DNA of 64,000 nucleotides from Alistipes sp. CAG:435 (GTDB lineage Bacteria > Bacteroidota > Bacteroidia > Bacteroidales > UBA932), in the NCBI GenBank assembly GCA_000433355.1, contig FR893109.1, positions 17,789-81,788 on the forward strand. Direction: 5' to 3'. The position numbers were made by a program, and so were the translations under genes. The notes under the pieces are model-generated. The model had not been told where the DNA came from. It made no database searches and saw nothing but the letters and a program-made list of their open reading frames with translations. Shown here in pieces: positions 16,460 to 25,992 of this stretch; within the stretch, counting starts at the first letter, position 1, and every line of letters begins with the position of its first letter.

Positions 16460-18565
16460 CTATTTTCCGAATAGTTCCTCGTAGCCAGGGTTCTGCGTCA
16501 GGGCAGGGTTCATGTTGATCTCATGGGTAGGGACCTGATCCAGATAGTAGGTGTCAAGCCATCCCTTGCCGACTGACAACGGGCCGTGCTTCGTGTAGAT
16601 CCAGCCGCTTCCGGCCTCGTTGCCATAGGCTTCCGAATAGCCCTTCTCACGGATCTCATTGTAATTGACGAACTGTCCGGTGTACTTTCCTGTGCCATAA
16701 GGGACGTTTGCGGAGGTGATCCATGCGCCGCAAGGTTGCCTGTTCACATAGTACGGAGCCTTGTGCCATCTCTTGATGTCATAGAAACTGAAACCTTGTC
16801 CCATCAACTCGACCATCCTTTCGCGCCTGATCTCCCAAAGGACAGGCGGAACCTCATAGTTGGTTTTGGTGTCGTCGTAGCCACGGGTCCATGAAGCCGT
16901 ACCCTTGTCACGATCCGGATCGAAATCAGCCGTGATCTCAGCCACGACCATCCTTGCGACTTCCGCACGGTCACGGAGCAGGTTGATTGTCCTGTCGGCG
17001 ACACCCTGGTCAAAGCGGTTAAGCTCAAAAGCGGCCTCCGCATAGTTCAGAAGGACTTCCTCGATCGTGAAGATCGGTTTGTCAGATGTCTGGAAATAGT
17101 CGTTGCTGCCGACTTCCCAGCTCGTGTAGTGCTTCCAAAAGAAATAACCGGTCCAGCAGCGCATGTAGTTGTCCATCTGGATCCCGGAGCCTGTGATGTT
17201 AGGCGCGCTGTGAGACATCGAGCCACCCCAGTTATGCCCTGGGAGTCTTTTGCAACCTATTGATTCATCACCTGTTCCGTTCTCACAGAACACATTCGGG
17301 CCGAAATAGTCGATGTACTCACGGAACTTTTTCTCATATTCCCCAGTGATGGTGAAGTTGCCGAGCCCCTGCAGTGTCTCACCGGCCTTCCAGAATGTCC
17401 ATTTCTTGAATGTGGTCACATTGTCTGCGTTCGGGTTATTTCCGGTGACTTTGGCCTGTGCCGGTGGCTGGAAGTTGATGTGCAGGCGAGGATCACGGTC
17501 TGAATAATAGTCCCAAAGATCTTTTCCTTCGCCGCCCTTGAATCCTGAAGACGGGTTGCCTATCGGCTTGCCGTTCTTCATGAGGAACATGTCAACCGTC
17601 TGCTGCGGAGCGTCGGCACGATGCGCTTCAACGTGAACCAAATCACTGAAGCGATGCATCAATATTCCAGTGTAATACTGTTTGAACATGATGATGCCCG
17701 GCTTGCCGGTAAGGTCTTCGGAAGTCATGACCTCGTCGTAGCCGGCGGCAGGGTACTTGTTGATCCCGCTGCCATAGTACAGCGAAGGATACTTATCCAT
17801 AAGTTCCTGAGAGACGGCAAGACACTTCTCCAGATACTGCTGATAAGGCTCATTCAGCCCGTGGTATTTGGCCCATGTGGCCTCACGAAGCAGGAAGCGG
17901 CTCAAGGCGGCCTTTATGGCGTCAGCGGTCAGAGCGTTGTCTCCGTCCTTGGAGGAGTCACCGATGTTCGCGGCGGCATATTCAAGCCTCGCCACAATGC
18001 TGTCGGCCACTTCCGCGCGAGGGGTGCGAGGCATGTAGGCCTCCTCCGACTCATCGTTCAGGACCATGTTCACCCAAGGGATGTCACCGTACCTGGAAAT
18101 GAGTTCCATATACCACCATGCATGGAAGAAGTAACCTACAGAACGCCAATGGCGCTGCTCAGTCTCGGTCAGCACTCCGTCGCCAAGATGGCTGAGCATG
18201 ATGTTGATGCTTCGAATCCAACCGAAGCTCCACGATCCGTGGGTGTTTCTCGTTGTGATCGTCTGGTACCCGTAAGGGTTGAACGAGTTGTCCCTCGTTG
18301 TCATTATCCCGGAATAGTAGTCACTGCTCCACTGGCCACCCCAATAATAAGAACCTCCGGAGAAGTTTGTCATGATGTTGCCGTCCGTGAACAACGAGTA
18401 GCAAGGATTCATGTAGGCCTTGAAATTATCGTAAGTCTGGAAAGCGTTCTTCTCCGTGAGACTTGTGACTGGAAGCTTCTCAAGAAAATCATCGTTGCAA
18501 CTTGAGAATACACCGGAGACGGTGGCTATGATTGCTGCTGCAATAACGTATGCTTTATTTCTCAT
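16460..18565 (-). CDS. SusD-like (RagB/SusD) glycan-binding outer-membrane lipoprotein
   Basis: A 701-residue surface lipoprotein that binds oligosaccharide and forms the lid on its SusC partner. The signal ends in a lipobox (GVFSSC), followed by the typical NDDFLEKLPVTSLTEKNAF. The family C-terminus is clear: EEVLLNYAEAAFELNRF, LWEIRRERMVELMGQGFSFY with DIKRW, and an end of NPGYEELFGK. At 701 residues it is longer than common SusDs (about 500-600). It follows the SusC gene by 12 bp, so they are cotranscribed. The ligand cannot be read from sequence; the neighbouring sulfatase and fucosidase suggest a sulfated or fucosylated glycan. Confidence 0.92.
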   Translation of the reverse strand: MRNKAYVIAAAIIATVSGVFSSCNDDFLEKLPVTSLTEKNAFQTYDNFKAYMNPCYSLFTDGNIMTNFSGGSYYWGGQWSSDYYSGIMTTRDNSFNPYGYQTITTRNTHGSWSFGWIRSINIMLSHLGDGVLTETEQRHWRSVGYFFHAWWYMELISRYGDIPWVNMVLNDESEEAYMPRTPRAEVADSIVARLEYAAANIGDSSKDGDNALTADAIKAALSRFLLREATWAKYHGLNEPYQQYLEKCLAVSQELMDKYPSLYYGSGINKYPAAGYDEVMTSEDLTGKPGIIMFKQYYTGILMHRFSDLVHVEAHRADAPQQTVDMFLMKNGKPIGNPSSGFKGGEGKDLWDYYSDRDPRLHINFQPPAQAKVTGNNPNADNVTTFKKWTFWKAGETLQGLGNFTITGEYEKKFREYIDYFGPNVFCENGTGDESIGCKRLPGHNWGGSMSHSAPNITGSGIQMDNYMRCWTGYFFWKHYTSWEVGSNDYFQTSDKPIFTIEEVLLNYAEAAFELNRFDQGVADRTINLLRDRAEVARMVVAEITADFDPDRDKGTASWTRGYDDTKTNYEVPPVLWEIRRERMVELMGQGFSFYDIKRWHKAPYYVNRQPCGAWITSANVPYGTGKYTGQFVNYNEIREKGYSEAYGNEAGSGWIYTKHGPLSVGKGWLDTYYLDQVPTHEINMNPALTQNPGYEELFGK

Positions 18566-18577
18566 AATTCTTGATCA

Positions 18578-21500
18578 TTAGAATGTTATGCTTGCTCCGA
18601 CAGACCATGTGCGGTAGAATGGATAAGACCACGAAAGACTTTCCGGGTCATAGCCCTTTGGCAAGGAAGTGAAAGTGGCGAGATTCTCCACACTCACATA
18701 CAGGCGAAGCTGGTCCAAAGCCACCTTGCGAAGCAATGATGACGGGAATGAATATGACAGAGTGACATTCTTCACACGCAGATAGGCGGCGTTCTGAATA
18801 TATTTGTCGCTCACCCTCGCGTTCGAACCGGCGTTGCCATCCTGACCATAGACCCTGAACAGTTTGGCGTCAGGATTCTTCGCCACCATGTAGTCCGGGC
18901 TCTGAGGGTCGTAGCTGACCGCTGACCAATAGTCTGTCTGGTTGTAGTACAACGGCCAGAAAACTCCGTCCGCGCCGGCCGCTCCGAACGGGAACAGGGC
19001 GGCTCCGCCCAGCCAATAGTCACGTTTGCCGACTCCCTGAAGGAGAACATTCAGATCAAGCCCCTTCCATGAGACTCCAAGATTGCCGCCGAACTGGTAA
19101 CGGGAAGTGCTGTTTCCGATGATTTCCCTGTCGCCAGGATTCTCAAGGGTCGAGCCACCGGCGTCGATCACACCGTTACCGTCCAGATCCTTGAACTTCA
19201 CGTCACCAGGCTGCACTGAATAACCGCTGACTGACACGACGCCTTCCTTGAGCACCCAAGTGCCGACCTTGGCCTTTTCCATGTCAAAGTCATCGATGGA
19301 ATAATAGCCGTCAGCCCTGTAGCCATAAATGGAGTTCAATGCTTTTCCAACATAATAGTTGTCTATGGAGCCTGAAAGATTATTGAATTTTGTGATTTTG
19401 GACTTATGGTCATAGACATTGAGATTCAGGTGGTACCCCAAATCTCCGATTTGGTCGCGCCATCCGACGGACAGTTCCCATCCGTCAGTCCGCATGTCAG
19501 CGATGTTCTGCAGAGGAGCGCTCGCTCCGACAAGGGCAGGAAGCTCGGCTCCGGCCGCAAGCATTCCCTTGGTGTCGCGCCTGTACCAGTCAAACGTGGC
19601 TGAGAGCCTGTCATTGAAGGCCGAGAAATCAAAACCGAAGTCGAGGGTCGTGACCGTCTCCCAAGTGTAGTTGGCGCGGATCAGGCCAGGTGTGGAGATG
19701 TAGATTGTCTTATCGTTGTTGTCAAGCCAGTAGGTTCCTTCGTTGATGCCCATGGAAGCGACGAAGCCGTACGGATTGATGTTCTGGTTACCGATGGAGC
19801 CATAGGAAGCCCTGAGTTTGAACTCATTAAGCCAGTTGTCAGCCCAGTCCATGAACTTCTCCTTGCCAAGGCGCCAGCCGACAGAAACGGAAGGGAAAAG
19901 GCCGAAACGGTTTTCCTTAGGGAATTTTGACGAACCGTCATAGCGGGCATTCACTGTCAGAAGATACCGGTCAGCATAGTTGTATGTCAGACGGGCGAAC
20001 ATACCTCTGATGGAATATTCAGAGTAATTGTCGCTGATGTTCTTGATTCCTGTACCACCGCCGAAGGACGGAACCGTCGGCACGGACTGGCCTTCGATCG
20101 ATGCGTTCACACCGGAATAGTCGTAGCTTTCCTGATTGAAACCGACCATCGCGGTCATCGCATGCTTGCCAAGACTCAACTTGTAGTTGGTGTAGAGGTT
20201 CAAGGCGTTGTACTTGGCTGTGTACGAGTTGATCGTGTACAGATCCCTGGTAGGATCGGTAGGAGTGGTCTTGACCGCCAGCTGCACATCCGCGTAACGG
20301 AGGATGCCTGAGTAATTGCGGTACTTGTAGGAGTTCTGGTTATAAGTGTACTCGGCTATGATCTCCCAACCCTTCAAAGGACGGATGATCGTCTTGGATT
20401 GGATGCGAGGCATCGAGTTGGTGGTTGTGTAGGTCGGAGAGACAAGATAGGAATTCTTAGGAGAATCCATGATCAGATCCTCGCTTGTCCCAAGGATCTC
20501 CTTTGGCATGTAACCCTCAGGATACCAGTTGATAAGCCTTGTCGCATACGGATCACGGATGTTATTGGAGAGAGCCGTTCTCTTTATGTCCGTGTAGTAC
20601 ATTGTAAGTTCCTGGGTCAACCATTTCGTGACATCACCGGAGACGAATGACGAGATGGCTTTTCTCAGGTACTTGTCCTTGTCCGTGATCATCGGTCCGT
20701 TCTCGTAGCCGTAGTTACCGGACACCCTGAAACGAAGTCTGTCGGTTCCGCCGGTGACAGAGACCGCATGGTTGGAAAGGAAGCCTGTGCCAAGCGCGTT
20801 GCCTGCCACATCTCCTTCCTTAAGATAATAGACACTGCCGTCCTCAGCCTTGTAGATACCATTGTCATACACTCCGCTGAGCGTACCGGCCTCGTACTGG
20901 GAAAGCAGGTTCTTCCACTCGCTTATCTGTCCGTTTCCCGCCCAGTACTGGGACGAGAATCCGGCCTCCTCGTAAGCGGAGATGTAATCCGAAAGCGATG
21001 CCTGCACCGGCCTTGTCAACGTGTTCTCCCAACCCTGACTGAAACTGTAGTTGAGTTTGAACGTGGCGTCGCTCTTCGGACGTTTGGTCGTGACGAGTAT
21101 GACACCACCCGCGGCTCTGGCTCCATAGATGGCCGAGGAAGCCGCGTCCTTGAGAACCGAGACGCTTTCGATGTCATCCGGATTCAGGCTGTTGATGTCA
21201 CCCTCAACGTTGTCGATGAGGACCAGAGGCGAGCCTCCGTTGATGGACAAAGTGCCTCGGATGTTGAAACTTTTCGCCTGTCCAGGAGATGACGAGCCCG
21301 AAACCATCAATCCAGGCATGGCTCCCTGCAAGGCGGCCGAGGCACTGACAAGAGGTCTGTCGCCCAGCACATCCTCCATCTTCACCTGGGAGACGGCGCC
21401 TGTCAAATCCACCTTCCTCTGGGTGGCGAAACCCACTACTACGACATCCTCCAATTTCTGGAGGTCCGCTTCCAAGGCTATCTCAAGCGATGCCTGTCCG

Positions 21501-21775
21501 TTCCAATTGATTTCCTGCGACAGGTAGCCGATGCAGGAAACTTGTAGAATGTCTTTGTCCTTGACATTCAACGAAAACTTTCCGTCGATGTCGGAAGTTG
21601 TCCCGTTCAATGTTCCTTTGACAATGATGGAGACTCCGGGCACCGGGCCCTGCGTGTCTGTGACGACACCTGTCACCGTTGTGTTTCTCTGTCCTTGTGC
21701 AGTGAACGCCATAAGGGCAAGCAGCAAAGTCAGGACACAATGAATGATTCTGTTCTGATTTGTTTTAGAAAACAT
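18578..21775 (-). CDS. SusC-like TonB-dependent outer-membrane transporter
   Basis: A 1065-residue TonB-dependent receptor. Order: signal peptide (IIHCVLTLLLALMAFTAQG), carboxypeptidase-like regulatory domain (TVTGVVTDTQGPVPGVSIIV), a short TonB-box-like stretch (LEDVVVVGFATQRKVDLTGA), plug domain (FNIRGTLSINGGSPLVLIDN, IESVSVLKDAASSAIYGARA), then the 22-strand barrel ending in WSVGASITF. I chose the ATG at 21775 (MFSKTNQNR) over the upstream codon at 21811. With the SusD partner it should import oligosaccharides energised by TonB. No SusR, hybrid two-component or sigma/anti-sigma gene lies next to it. Confidence 0.94.
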   Translation of the reverse strand: MFSKTNQNRIIHCVLTLLLALMAFTAQGQRNTTVTGVVTDTQGPVPGVSIIVKGTLNGTTSDIDGKFSLNVKDKDILQVSCIGYLSQEINWNGQASLEIALEADLQKLEDVVVVGFATQRKVDLTGAVSQVKMEDVLGDRPLVSASAALQGAMPGLMVSGSSSPGQAKSFNIRGTLSINGGSPLVLIDNVEGDINSLNPDDIESVSVLKDAASSAIYGARAAGGVILVTTKRPKSDATFKLNYSFSQGWENTLTRPVQASLSDYISAYEEAGFSSQYWAGNGQISEWKNLLSQYEAGTLSGVYDNGIYKAEDGSVYYLKEGDVAGNALGTGFLSNHAVSVTGGTDRLRFRVSGNYGYENGPMITDKDKYLRKAISSFVSGDVTKWLTQELTMYYTDIKRTALSNNIRDPYATRLINWYPEGYMPKEILGTSEDLIMDSPKNSYLVSPTYTTTNSMPRIQSKTIIRPLKGWEIIAEYTYNQNSYKYRNYSGILRYADVQLAVKTTPTDPTRDLYTINSYTAKYNALNLYTNYKLSLGKHAMTAMVGFNQESYDYSGVNASIEGQSVPTVPSFGGGTGIKNISDNYSEYSIRGMFARLTYNYADRYLLTVNARYDGSSKFPKENRFGLFPSVSVGWRLGKEKFMDWADNWLNEFKLRASYGSIGNQNINPYGFVASMGINEGTYWLDNNDKTIYISTPGLIRANYTWETVTTLDFGFDFSAFNDRLSATFDWYRRDTKGMLAAGAELPALVGASAPLQNIADMRTDGWELSVGWRDQIGDLGYHLNLNVYDHKSKITKFNNLSGSIDNYYVGKALNSIYGYRADGYYSIDDFDMEKAKVGTWVLKEGVVSVSGYSVQPGDVKFKDLDGNGVIDAGGSTLENPGDREIIGNSTSRYQFGGNLGVSWKGLDLNVLLQGVGKRDYWLGGAALFPFGAAGADGVFWPLYYNQTDYWSAVSYDPQSPDYMVAKNPDAKLFRVYGQDGNAGSNARVSDKYIQNAAYLRVKNVTLSYSFPSSLLRKVALDQLRLYVSVENLATFTSLPKGYDPESLSWSYPFYRTWSVGASITF

Positions 21776-22026
21776 TAGGTAAGTAATTATTAAGTGATAT
21801 TGAAAAAACAAGTTGCATCAATCGATAAAACTGATAATAAGGAATCCTTTGAATATTAACTTATTATTATTTTGAAATGATGCAGGTTATTATTTACACC
21901 TTAATAAGATTGAACAATTCTGTCCAAGCAAAGGTTCTATAGGTGTTTCTATAGATGATGACGGTCGTGTGTTCCATGCGGCTATCATTATGTGGCTATT
22001 TTGGTGCAAAGATAACACAAACTTGT

Positions 22027-22034
22027 TAACTTTG
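22027..22034 (+). promoter_or_regulatory. Bacteroidota -7 box for the GH29 gene
   Basis: TAACTTTG, 27 bp upstream of the ATG at 22062. TTTG at 22000-22003 may be the -33 element, though the 23-bp spacing is slightly long. Confidence 0.5.
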
Positions 22035-22061
22035 CATGATTTCAGGAAAAAAATTACATCA

Positions 22062-23876
22062 ATGAAACATTTAATCACCTCTATTCTCATGCTCTTGTCC
22101 GCAGGGATGGTCTGCGCCCAAAACAGTCAGGAATATTCCGTGAAACATCTTGTGTTCCCTGAAGGTTGCCCGCATCAGGACAAGATAAGCCTTGCCGCCA
22201 GGCTTGTCCCGACCCAAGAGCAGCTTGATTGGCAGAATCTGGAAATGACCGCTTTCCTCCATTTCGGAATGAACACCTTCACCGGACGCGAGTGGGGTGA
22301 CGGCAAGGAAAGTCCATCCCTGTTCGCTCCTACGGACCTTGATGCCGAACAATGGATCCGAACCCTCAGCCAAGCCGGATTCAAAATGGCGATCCTGACG
22401 GCAAAACACCACGATGGATTCTGCCTCTGGCCGACCAAGACCACCCTTCATTCTGTCGCTTCATCCCCTTGGAAAGATGGTAAAGGTGATGTGGTGCGTG
22501 AAGTACGGAATGCCTGCGCTAAATACGGGATGAAATTCGGAGTCTATCTTTCTCCTTGGGACCGCAACGCCCCTTGCTACGGAGACTCACCAGCCTATAA
22601 CAAATTCTTCATCGCCCAGCTCACGGAACTGCTCACCGACTATGGAGAGGTTGACGAGGTGTGGTTTGACGGAGCCAACGGTGAGGGGCCGAACGGAAAA
22701 ATCCAGGTCTATGACTGGGATTCCATCCTTCGTGTCATCCACTCCCTGCAGCCGCATGCCGTGACAGCCATCATGGGTGACGACGTGCGTTGGGTCGGCA
22801 ACGAAAGCGGCATGGGACGCGAGACCGAGTGGAGCGCCACGGTGCTCACCCCAAAAGCATACGCCCAGGCTGATGACAACAACGGGCGGTTGGGAATCAC
22901 CAACTTGTCCAAGGATCTAGGCAGCAGGAATATGATCGAAAAGGCTACCGAGATGTTCTGGTATCCATCCGAAGTGGATGTCTCCATCCGCCCAGGATGG
23001 TTCCACACAGCCGACCAAGATGAGAAGGTAAAAAGTCTCAAGACACTGGTGGACATATATTTCCAGTCAGTTGGCCGCAACTCTGTGCTGCTGCTCAATG
23101 TTCCCCCGGACAAAAGAGGACATATTCACGAAGCAGACTCGGTGAGACTTCAAGAACTGTCTGACTACCTGAAACGCACGTTCAGCGATGACCGGGTGCG
23201 GAAAGGGAGCCTCCTGTGGAATGCTGTCCAAGGGGAGGAACGTGTTTACAAACTGAAAAAAGGTTCGCGCGTGAATGTCGTGATGCTTCAGGAGGACATC
23301 AAGCGTGGGCAAAGGGTAGAGTCATTCGTTGTGGAAGGATTGGAGAATACTGGCTGGAAAGTTCTTTGCGAAGGAACGACGATCGGACACAAGCGTCTTG
23401 TACGTTTTGAGGAATCAGATCTCAAAGCCATCAAGGTACGCATCACAGGTTCCAGAGCTGAAGTTCATCTGAGCAGAGTCGGTGTTTTCCATGCCCCGGC
23501 CATCGCGGACAAGGCAACCGGCGCTGATTGGAACGACATTCCGAGAGAAGAGTGGACTGTCGATAACGATCATCCGCTGGTCTTGAATCTCGGCAGGAAA
23601 GCTGCGTTGACCGCATTCACATATGCGCCTCTTGAAAGCAGGGCAGGAGAAGAAATGGCATTCCGCTTTAGTTTTTCGGCAAGTGATGATGGCGACAAGT
23701 GGCACACAATCATAAAAGAAGGAGAGTTCAGCAACATCATGCACAATCCGGTTCCAATGAGAATATCTTTCAATTCCACGATTGAATGCCGCTTCATACG
23801 CATCGAGACCTCGGCGTTGGACGGCAAGCCAGCGAAGATCTTACCGGAAGAGATCGGTGTCACTCTGAGTCAGTAA
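22062..23876 (+). CDS. Alpha-L-fucosidase, GH29 family
   Basis: A 604-residue exported glycosidase. Signal peptide MKHLITSILMLLSAGMVCAQ. The GH29 barrel shows FLHFGMNTFTGREWG, ILTAKHHDGFCLWP (about residues 112-125), FGVYLSPWDRN and the nucleophile in DEVWFDGANGEG (Asp203). The C-terminal 200 residues resemble a discoidin-like carbohydrate-binding domain (for example IECRFIRIETSALDGKPAKI). It should release terminal alpha-linked fucose; the motif set is closest to GH29-B enzymes, which often prefer alpha-1,3/1,4 branches, but that is an inference. It is divergent from susC and is followed by a Wzi-like gene. Confidence 0.9.
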   Translation: MKHLITSILMLLSAGMVCAQNSQEYSVKHLVFPEGCPHQDKISLAARLVPTQEQLDWQNLEMTAFLHFGMNTFTGREWGDGKESPSLFAPTDLDAEQWIRTLSQAGFKMAILTAKHHDGFCLWPTKTTLHSVASSPWKDGKGDVVREVRNACAKYGMKFGVYLSPWDRNAPCYGDSPAYNKFFIAQLTELLTDYGEVDEVWFDGANGEGPNGKIQVYDWDSILRVIHSLQPHAVTAIMGDDVRWVGNESGMGRETEWSATVLTPKAYAQADDNNGRLGITNLSKDLGSRNMIEKATEMFWYPSEVDVSIRPGWFHTADQDEKVKSLKTLVDIYFQSVGRNSVLLLNVPPDKRGHIHEADSVRLQELSDYLKRTFSDDRVRKGSLLWNAVQGEERVYKLKKGSRVNVVMLQEDIKRGQRVESFVVEGLENTGWKVLCEGTTIGHKRLVRFEESDLKAIKVRITGSRAEVHLSRVGVFHAPAIADKATGADWNDIPREEWTVDNDHPLVLNLGRKAALTAFTYAPLESRAGEEMAFRFSFSASDDGDKWHTIIKEGEFSNIMHNPVPMRISFNSTIECRFIRIETSALDGKPAKILPEEIGVTLSQ

Positions 23877-23926
23877 CTTCGGCAGGTTACAGGATCCGCC
23901 CGATGATAGGTTTGATAAAAGTCAAC

Positions 23927-25432
23927 ATGAGAACAAAATACTTGATATTCAAGAAAATCGTAACTCTCTTCTTTGCCATCCCAGCCACCGAGGCACTAGT
24001 TCACGGAGCAGAGATCGATCACGGTGGATGGTACGTGGAGATGGCCGGAATGGGTTCCACGAAGAGGGCACTGCCGTTCTGGAGCCACACCAACAAAGGA
24101 GGAGTCTATCCCGAGACCTGCGGAGGACTTTTTAGAGGAGGTGTAAACGGAACAAGCTACGGCAAAAACACTTTCCGGCTGGACTGGGGAATCGGGCTTG
24201 CCGGTTATGCCGCCGCCGAGGGGAATGCGGAGGTGCATAACAGCGACGGAAGCAGCACAAGAGGCATGGTTCAGGAACTCTATGTCGGCACCGGCTGGAA
24301 GAAACTGAATCTTGATCTTGGAATTCGTCGGCGCGCGACAGATTTCGGAGGACTTTCTGTGACCGGAGGAAATTTCGTGCTTACAGACAACGCCCAGAGT
24401 TTTCCCGGATACCGTCTGCATTCCGATTGGATCAAGATACCTTTCACCAAGGGCATCCTTTCCGCAAGATTCGACTTCGGGGATTATGGGCTTTGGGACA
24501 ACAGGTACGTAAAACACACTCTGCTCCACAACCAGGCCCTACACTTCAAGGTGAACATCAGCAAGAGGATCTCTTTCACAGGAGGATTGGACCTTTGGAC
24601 ACAATGGGGCGGAACATCGCCGGTCTATGGCAAACAGCCCCAGAAATTTTCCGACTATCTGAAGATCATGGTCGCCGCAAGCGGAGGGGAAGGAGCGACA
24701 AAAAGCGACCGGATCAACGCGCTCGGCAATCACCTTGGACGCGAACTTCTAAGGTTGGATCTGGATCAGGACAGATGGCGTCTGGCATTCCAGCACGACA
24801 GGCCGTTCGAGGATGGTTCCGGGGTCGGGTTCCAGAACTTTCCCGACGCCGTGAACACCCTTCATCTCTCATTCAAGAACAAGGACAAATGGGTCAGTGA
24901 CTTGCTTTTGGAATTCATCTACACGAAGTGGCAGTCGGGGACGCGGCATGATAGGCCGGCCACGGAAGAGGAACTGAAAAGAAATCCTGACAAGAAGGTT
25001 TACATCGTAGGTGGTTGCGACAATTATTTCAACAATGGTGAATATCAGTCCGCATGGACTTACAATGGGCGTTCGATAGGGCTTCCTCTTTTCACTCTTA
25101 CCCCTAAGGATGAGAACGGAATCACCAAGGGAGTGTCCAACAACAGAATCATCGCGTGGAATGTCGGTCTGGGAGGAAAATTATTCAGAAAAGTACCCTA
25201 CTTATTGAAAGTTACATACAGTAAGAATTTCGGAAAGTACAGCCAATCAGACCCGTTCTATAATTCGGTTCCAAGGCAGGTTTCAGGAGCATTGGAGCTC
25301 ACGTTGCCTAAACGCGTAATTGGAAACGCAACCCTTCTCAGCATCGGCCTTTACGCAGACAAAGGATCACTTTACCCTGACACCGCAGGAATAACTCTTC
25401 GTCTTGGTTGTGGCGGAACGCTCACTCACTGA
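23927..25432 (+). CDS. Capsule-assembly Wzi-like outer-membrane beta-barrel protein
   Basis: A 501-residue exported protein with an N-terminal hydrophobic signal (LIFKKIVTLFFAIPATEALV). The rest alternates short hydrophobic strands and glycine/aromatic turns in a barrel pattern (LDWGIGLAGYAAAEGNAEV, KLNLDLGIRRRATDFGG), with the stretch RLAFQHDRPFEDGSGVGFQN characteristic of the Bacteroidota Wzi-like family. Wzi-type proteins hold capsular or exopolysaccharide at the cell surface; here it may instead take part in glycan handling beside the fucosidase. The start at 23927 is preferred because the upstream open frame overlaps GH29. The stop lies 1 bp before a 9-bp tandem repeat. Confidence 0.6.
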   Translation: MRTKYLIFKKIVTLFFAIPATEALVHGAEIDHGGWYVEMAGMGSTKRALPFWSHTNKGGVYPETCGGLFRGGVNGTSYGKNTFRLDWGIGLAGYAAAEGNAEVHNSDGSSTRGMVQELYVGTGWKKLNLDLGIRRRATDFGGLSVTGGNFVLTDNAQSFPGYRLHSDWIKIPFTKGILSARFDFGDYGLWDNRYVKHTLLHNQALHFKVNISKRISFTGGLDLWTQWGGTSPVYGKQPQKFSDYLKIMVAASGGEGATKSDRINALGNHLGRELLRLDLDQDRWRLAFQHDRPFEDGSGVGFQNFPDAVNTLHLSFKNKDKWVSDLLLEFIYTKWQSGTRHDRPATEEELKRNPDKKVYIVGGCDNYFNNGEYQSAWTYNGRSIGLPLFTLTPKDENGITKGVSNNRIIAWNVGLGGKLFRKVPYLLKVTYSKNFGKYSQSDPFYNSVPRQVSGALELTLPKRVIGNATLLSIGLYADKGSLYPDTAGITLRLGCGGTLTH

Positions 25433-25433
25433 C

Positions 25434-25487
25434 GCTGCCAACACTGCCAACGCTGCCAACGCTGTCAACGCTGTCAACGCTGTCAAC
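25434..25487. repeat. 9-bp minisatellite, six units
   Basis: Six consecutive copies of GCTGCCAAC or GCTGTCAAC (the second unit starts with A) begin directly after the stop of the upstream gene, followed by a degenerate GCTGACGCAGCCAAC. Read in another frame the array would encode Ala-Asn-Ala-Val repeats, but it is outside the CDS as annotated. Confidence 0.9.
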
Positions 25488-25615
25488 GCTGACGCAGCCA
25501 ACCTGTGGAGGATAAATCACTTAATACAAGGTAATTACAACACTCTACTCCCAATGGCATGGAGTACACCATATCATCTCATTAATAGTTAAGCCATTAG
25601 CCTCCATAGCCCCCC

Positions 25616-25725
25616 AGACTGTCTGAAAAAGTCTCGGCGAGAGCCGATAAGTCTGTACCCCCTATACAGGGGCGACAACGAATTTTCAATCCTCGGAGAT
25701 GGTAATTATACTTTTAAGACAGTCT
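25616..25725. mobile_element. Putative MITE-like element
   Basis: The ends are inverted: AGACTGTCTGAAAAAGT at the left, and on the opposite strand AGACTGTCTTAAAAGT at the right. Both sides are flanked by a run of at least five C residues, which would fit a 5-bp target duplication. The 110-bp interior has no ORF but has small hairpins (TCGGC/GCCGA and CCCC/GGGG). It may be a non-autonomous transposon remnant; a structured RNA is the alternative. No related transposase was recognised in the window. Confidence 0.35.
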
Positions 25726-25759
25726 CCCCCATCATCAAAAAAAGGGTTGAGTTGCACCA

Positions 25760-25793
25760 ACAAAAGAGGACGAAAGCTATTAACTTCCGTCCT
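25760..25793 (-). terminator. Intrinsic terminator of tRNA-His
   Basis: On the minus strand AGGACGGAAG pairs with CTTTCGTCCT across a 7-nt loop (one G-U pair) and is followed by CTTTTGTTG. It starts 6 nt after the CCA end of the tRNA. Confidence 0.7.
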
Positions 25794-25798
25794 TTCGT

Positions 25799-25875
25799 TG
25801 GGGTGCGATGTGGGGCTCGAACCCACGACACCCAGAACCACAATCTGGTGCTCTACCAACTGAACTAATCGCACC
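25799..25875 (-). tRNA. tRNA-His (GTG anticodon)
   Basis: The minus strand folds as a full cloverleaf: acceptor GTGCGAT/ATCGCAC, a D arm with AGTTCAGTTGGTAGAGC, anticodon stem CCAGA/TCTGG with loop TTGTGGT (anticodon GTG), and T arm GTGGGTTCGAGCCCCAC. CCA is encoded. Position -1 is G (25875) and the discriminator is C, the pair that identifies bacterial tRNA-His. Confidence 0.97.
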
Positions 25876-25981
25876 GTGTTAGAGATTGCAAAGTTACGAA
25901 TATATTTGATAAATGCAAGCGTTTAATCAGAATATTTTCACAAAAGGTTACGAAACGGCACGGAAATCCAGTGTGTATTAT

Positions 25982-25989
25982 TATCTTTG
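25982..25989 (+). promoter_or_regulatory. Bacteroidota -7 box directly before the capA-like gene
   Basis: TATCTTTG ends only 3 bp before the ATG at 25993. With the usual TSS a few bases after the box, the mRNA would be leaderless or nearly so. Confidence 0.4.
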
Positions 25990-25992
25990 TGC

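Larger units (their letters stand above)
25433..25798. other. Gene-free interval holding repeats and a terminator
   Basis: Between the Wzi-like gene and tRNA-His there is no credible ORF. It holds a 9-bp tandem repeat (25434-25487), about 130 bp with no visible structure, a 110-bp element with inverted ends (25616-25725), and the terminator of the tRNA. Confidence 0.7.

Noticed and set aside
25434..25487. CRISPR-like array
   Set aside because: Units are 9 bp without spacers, so it is a minisatellite.
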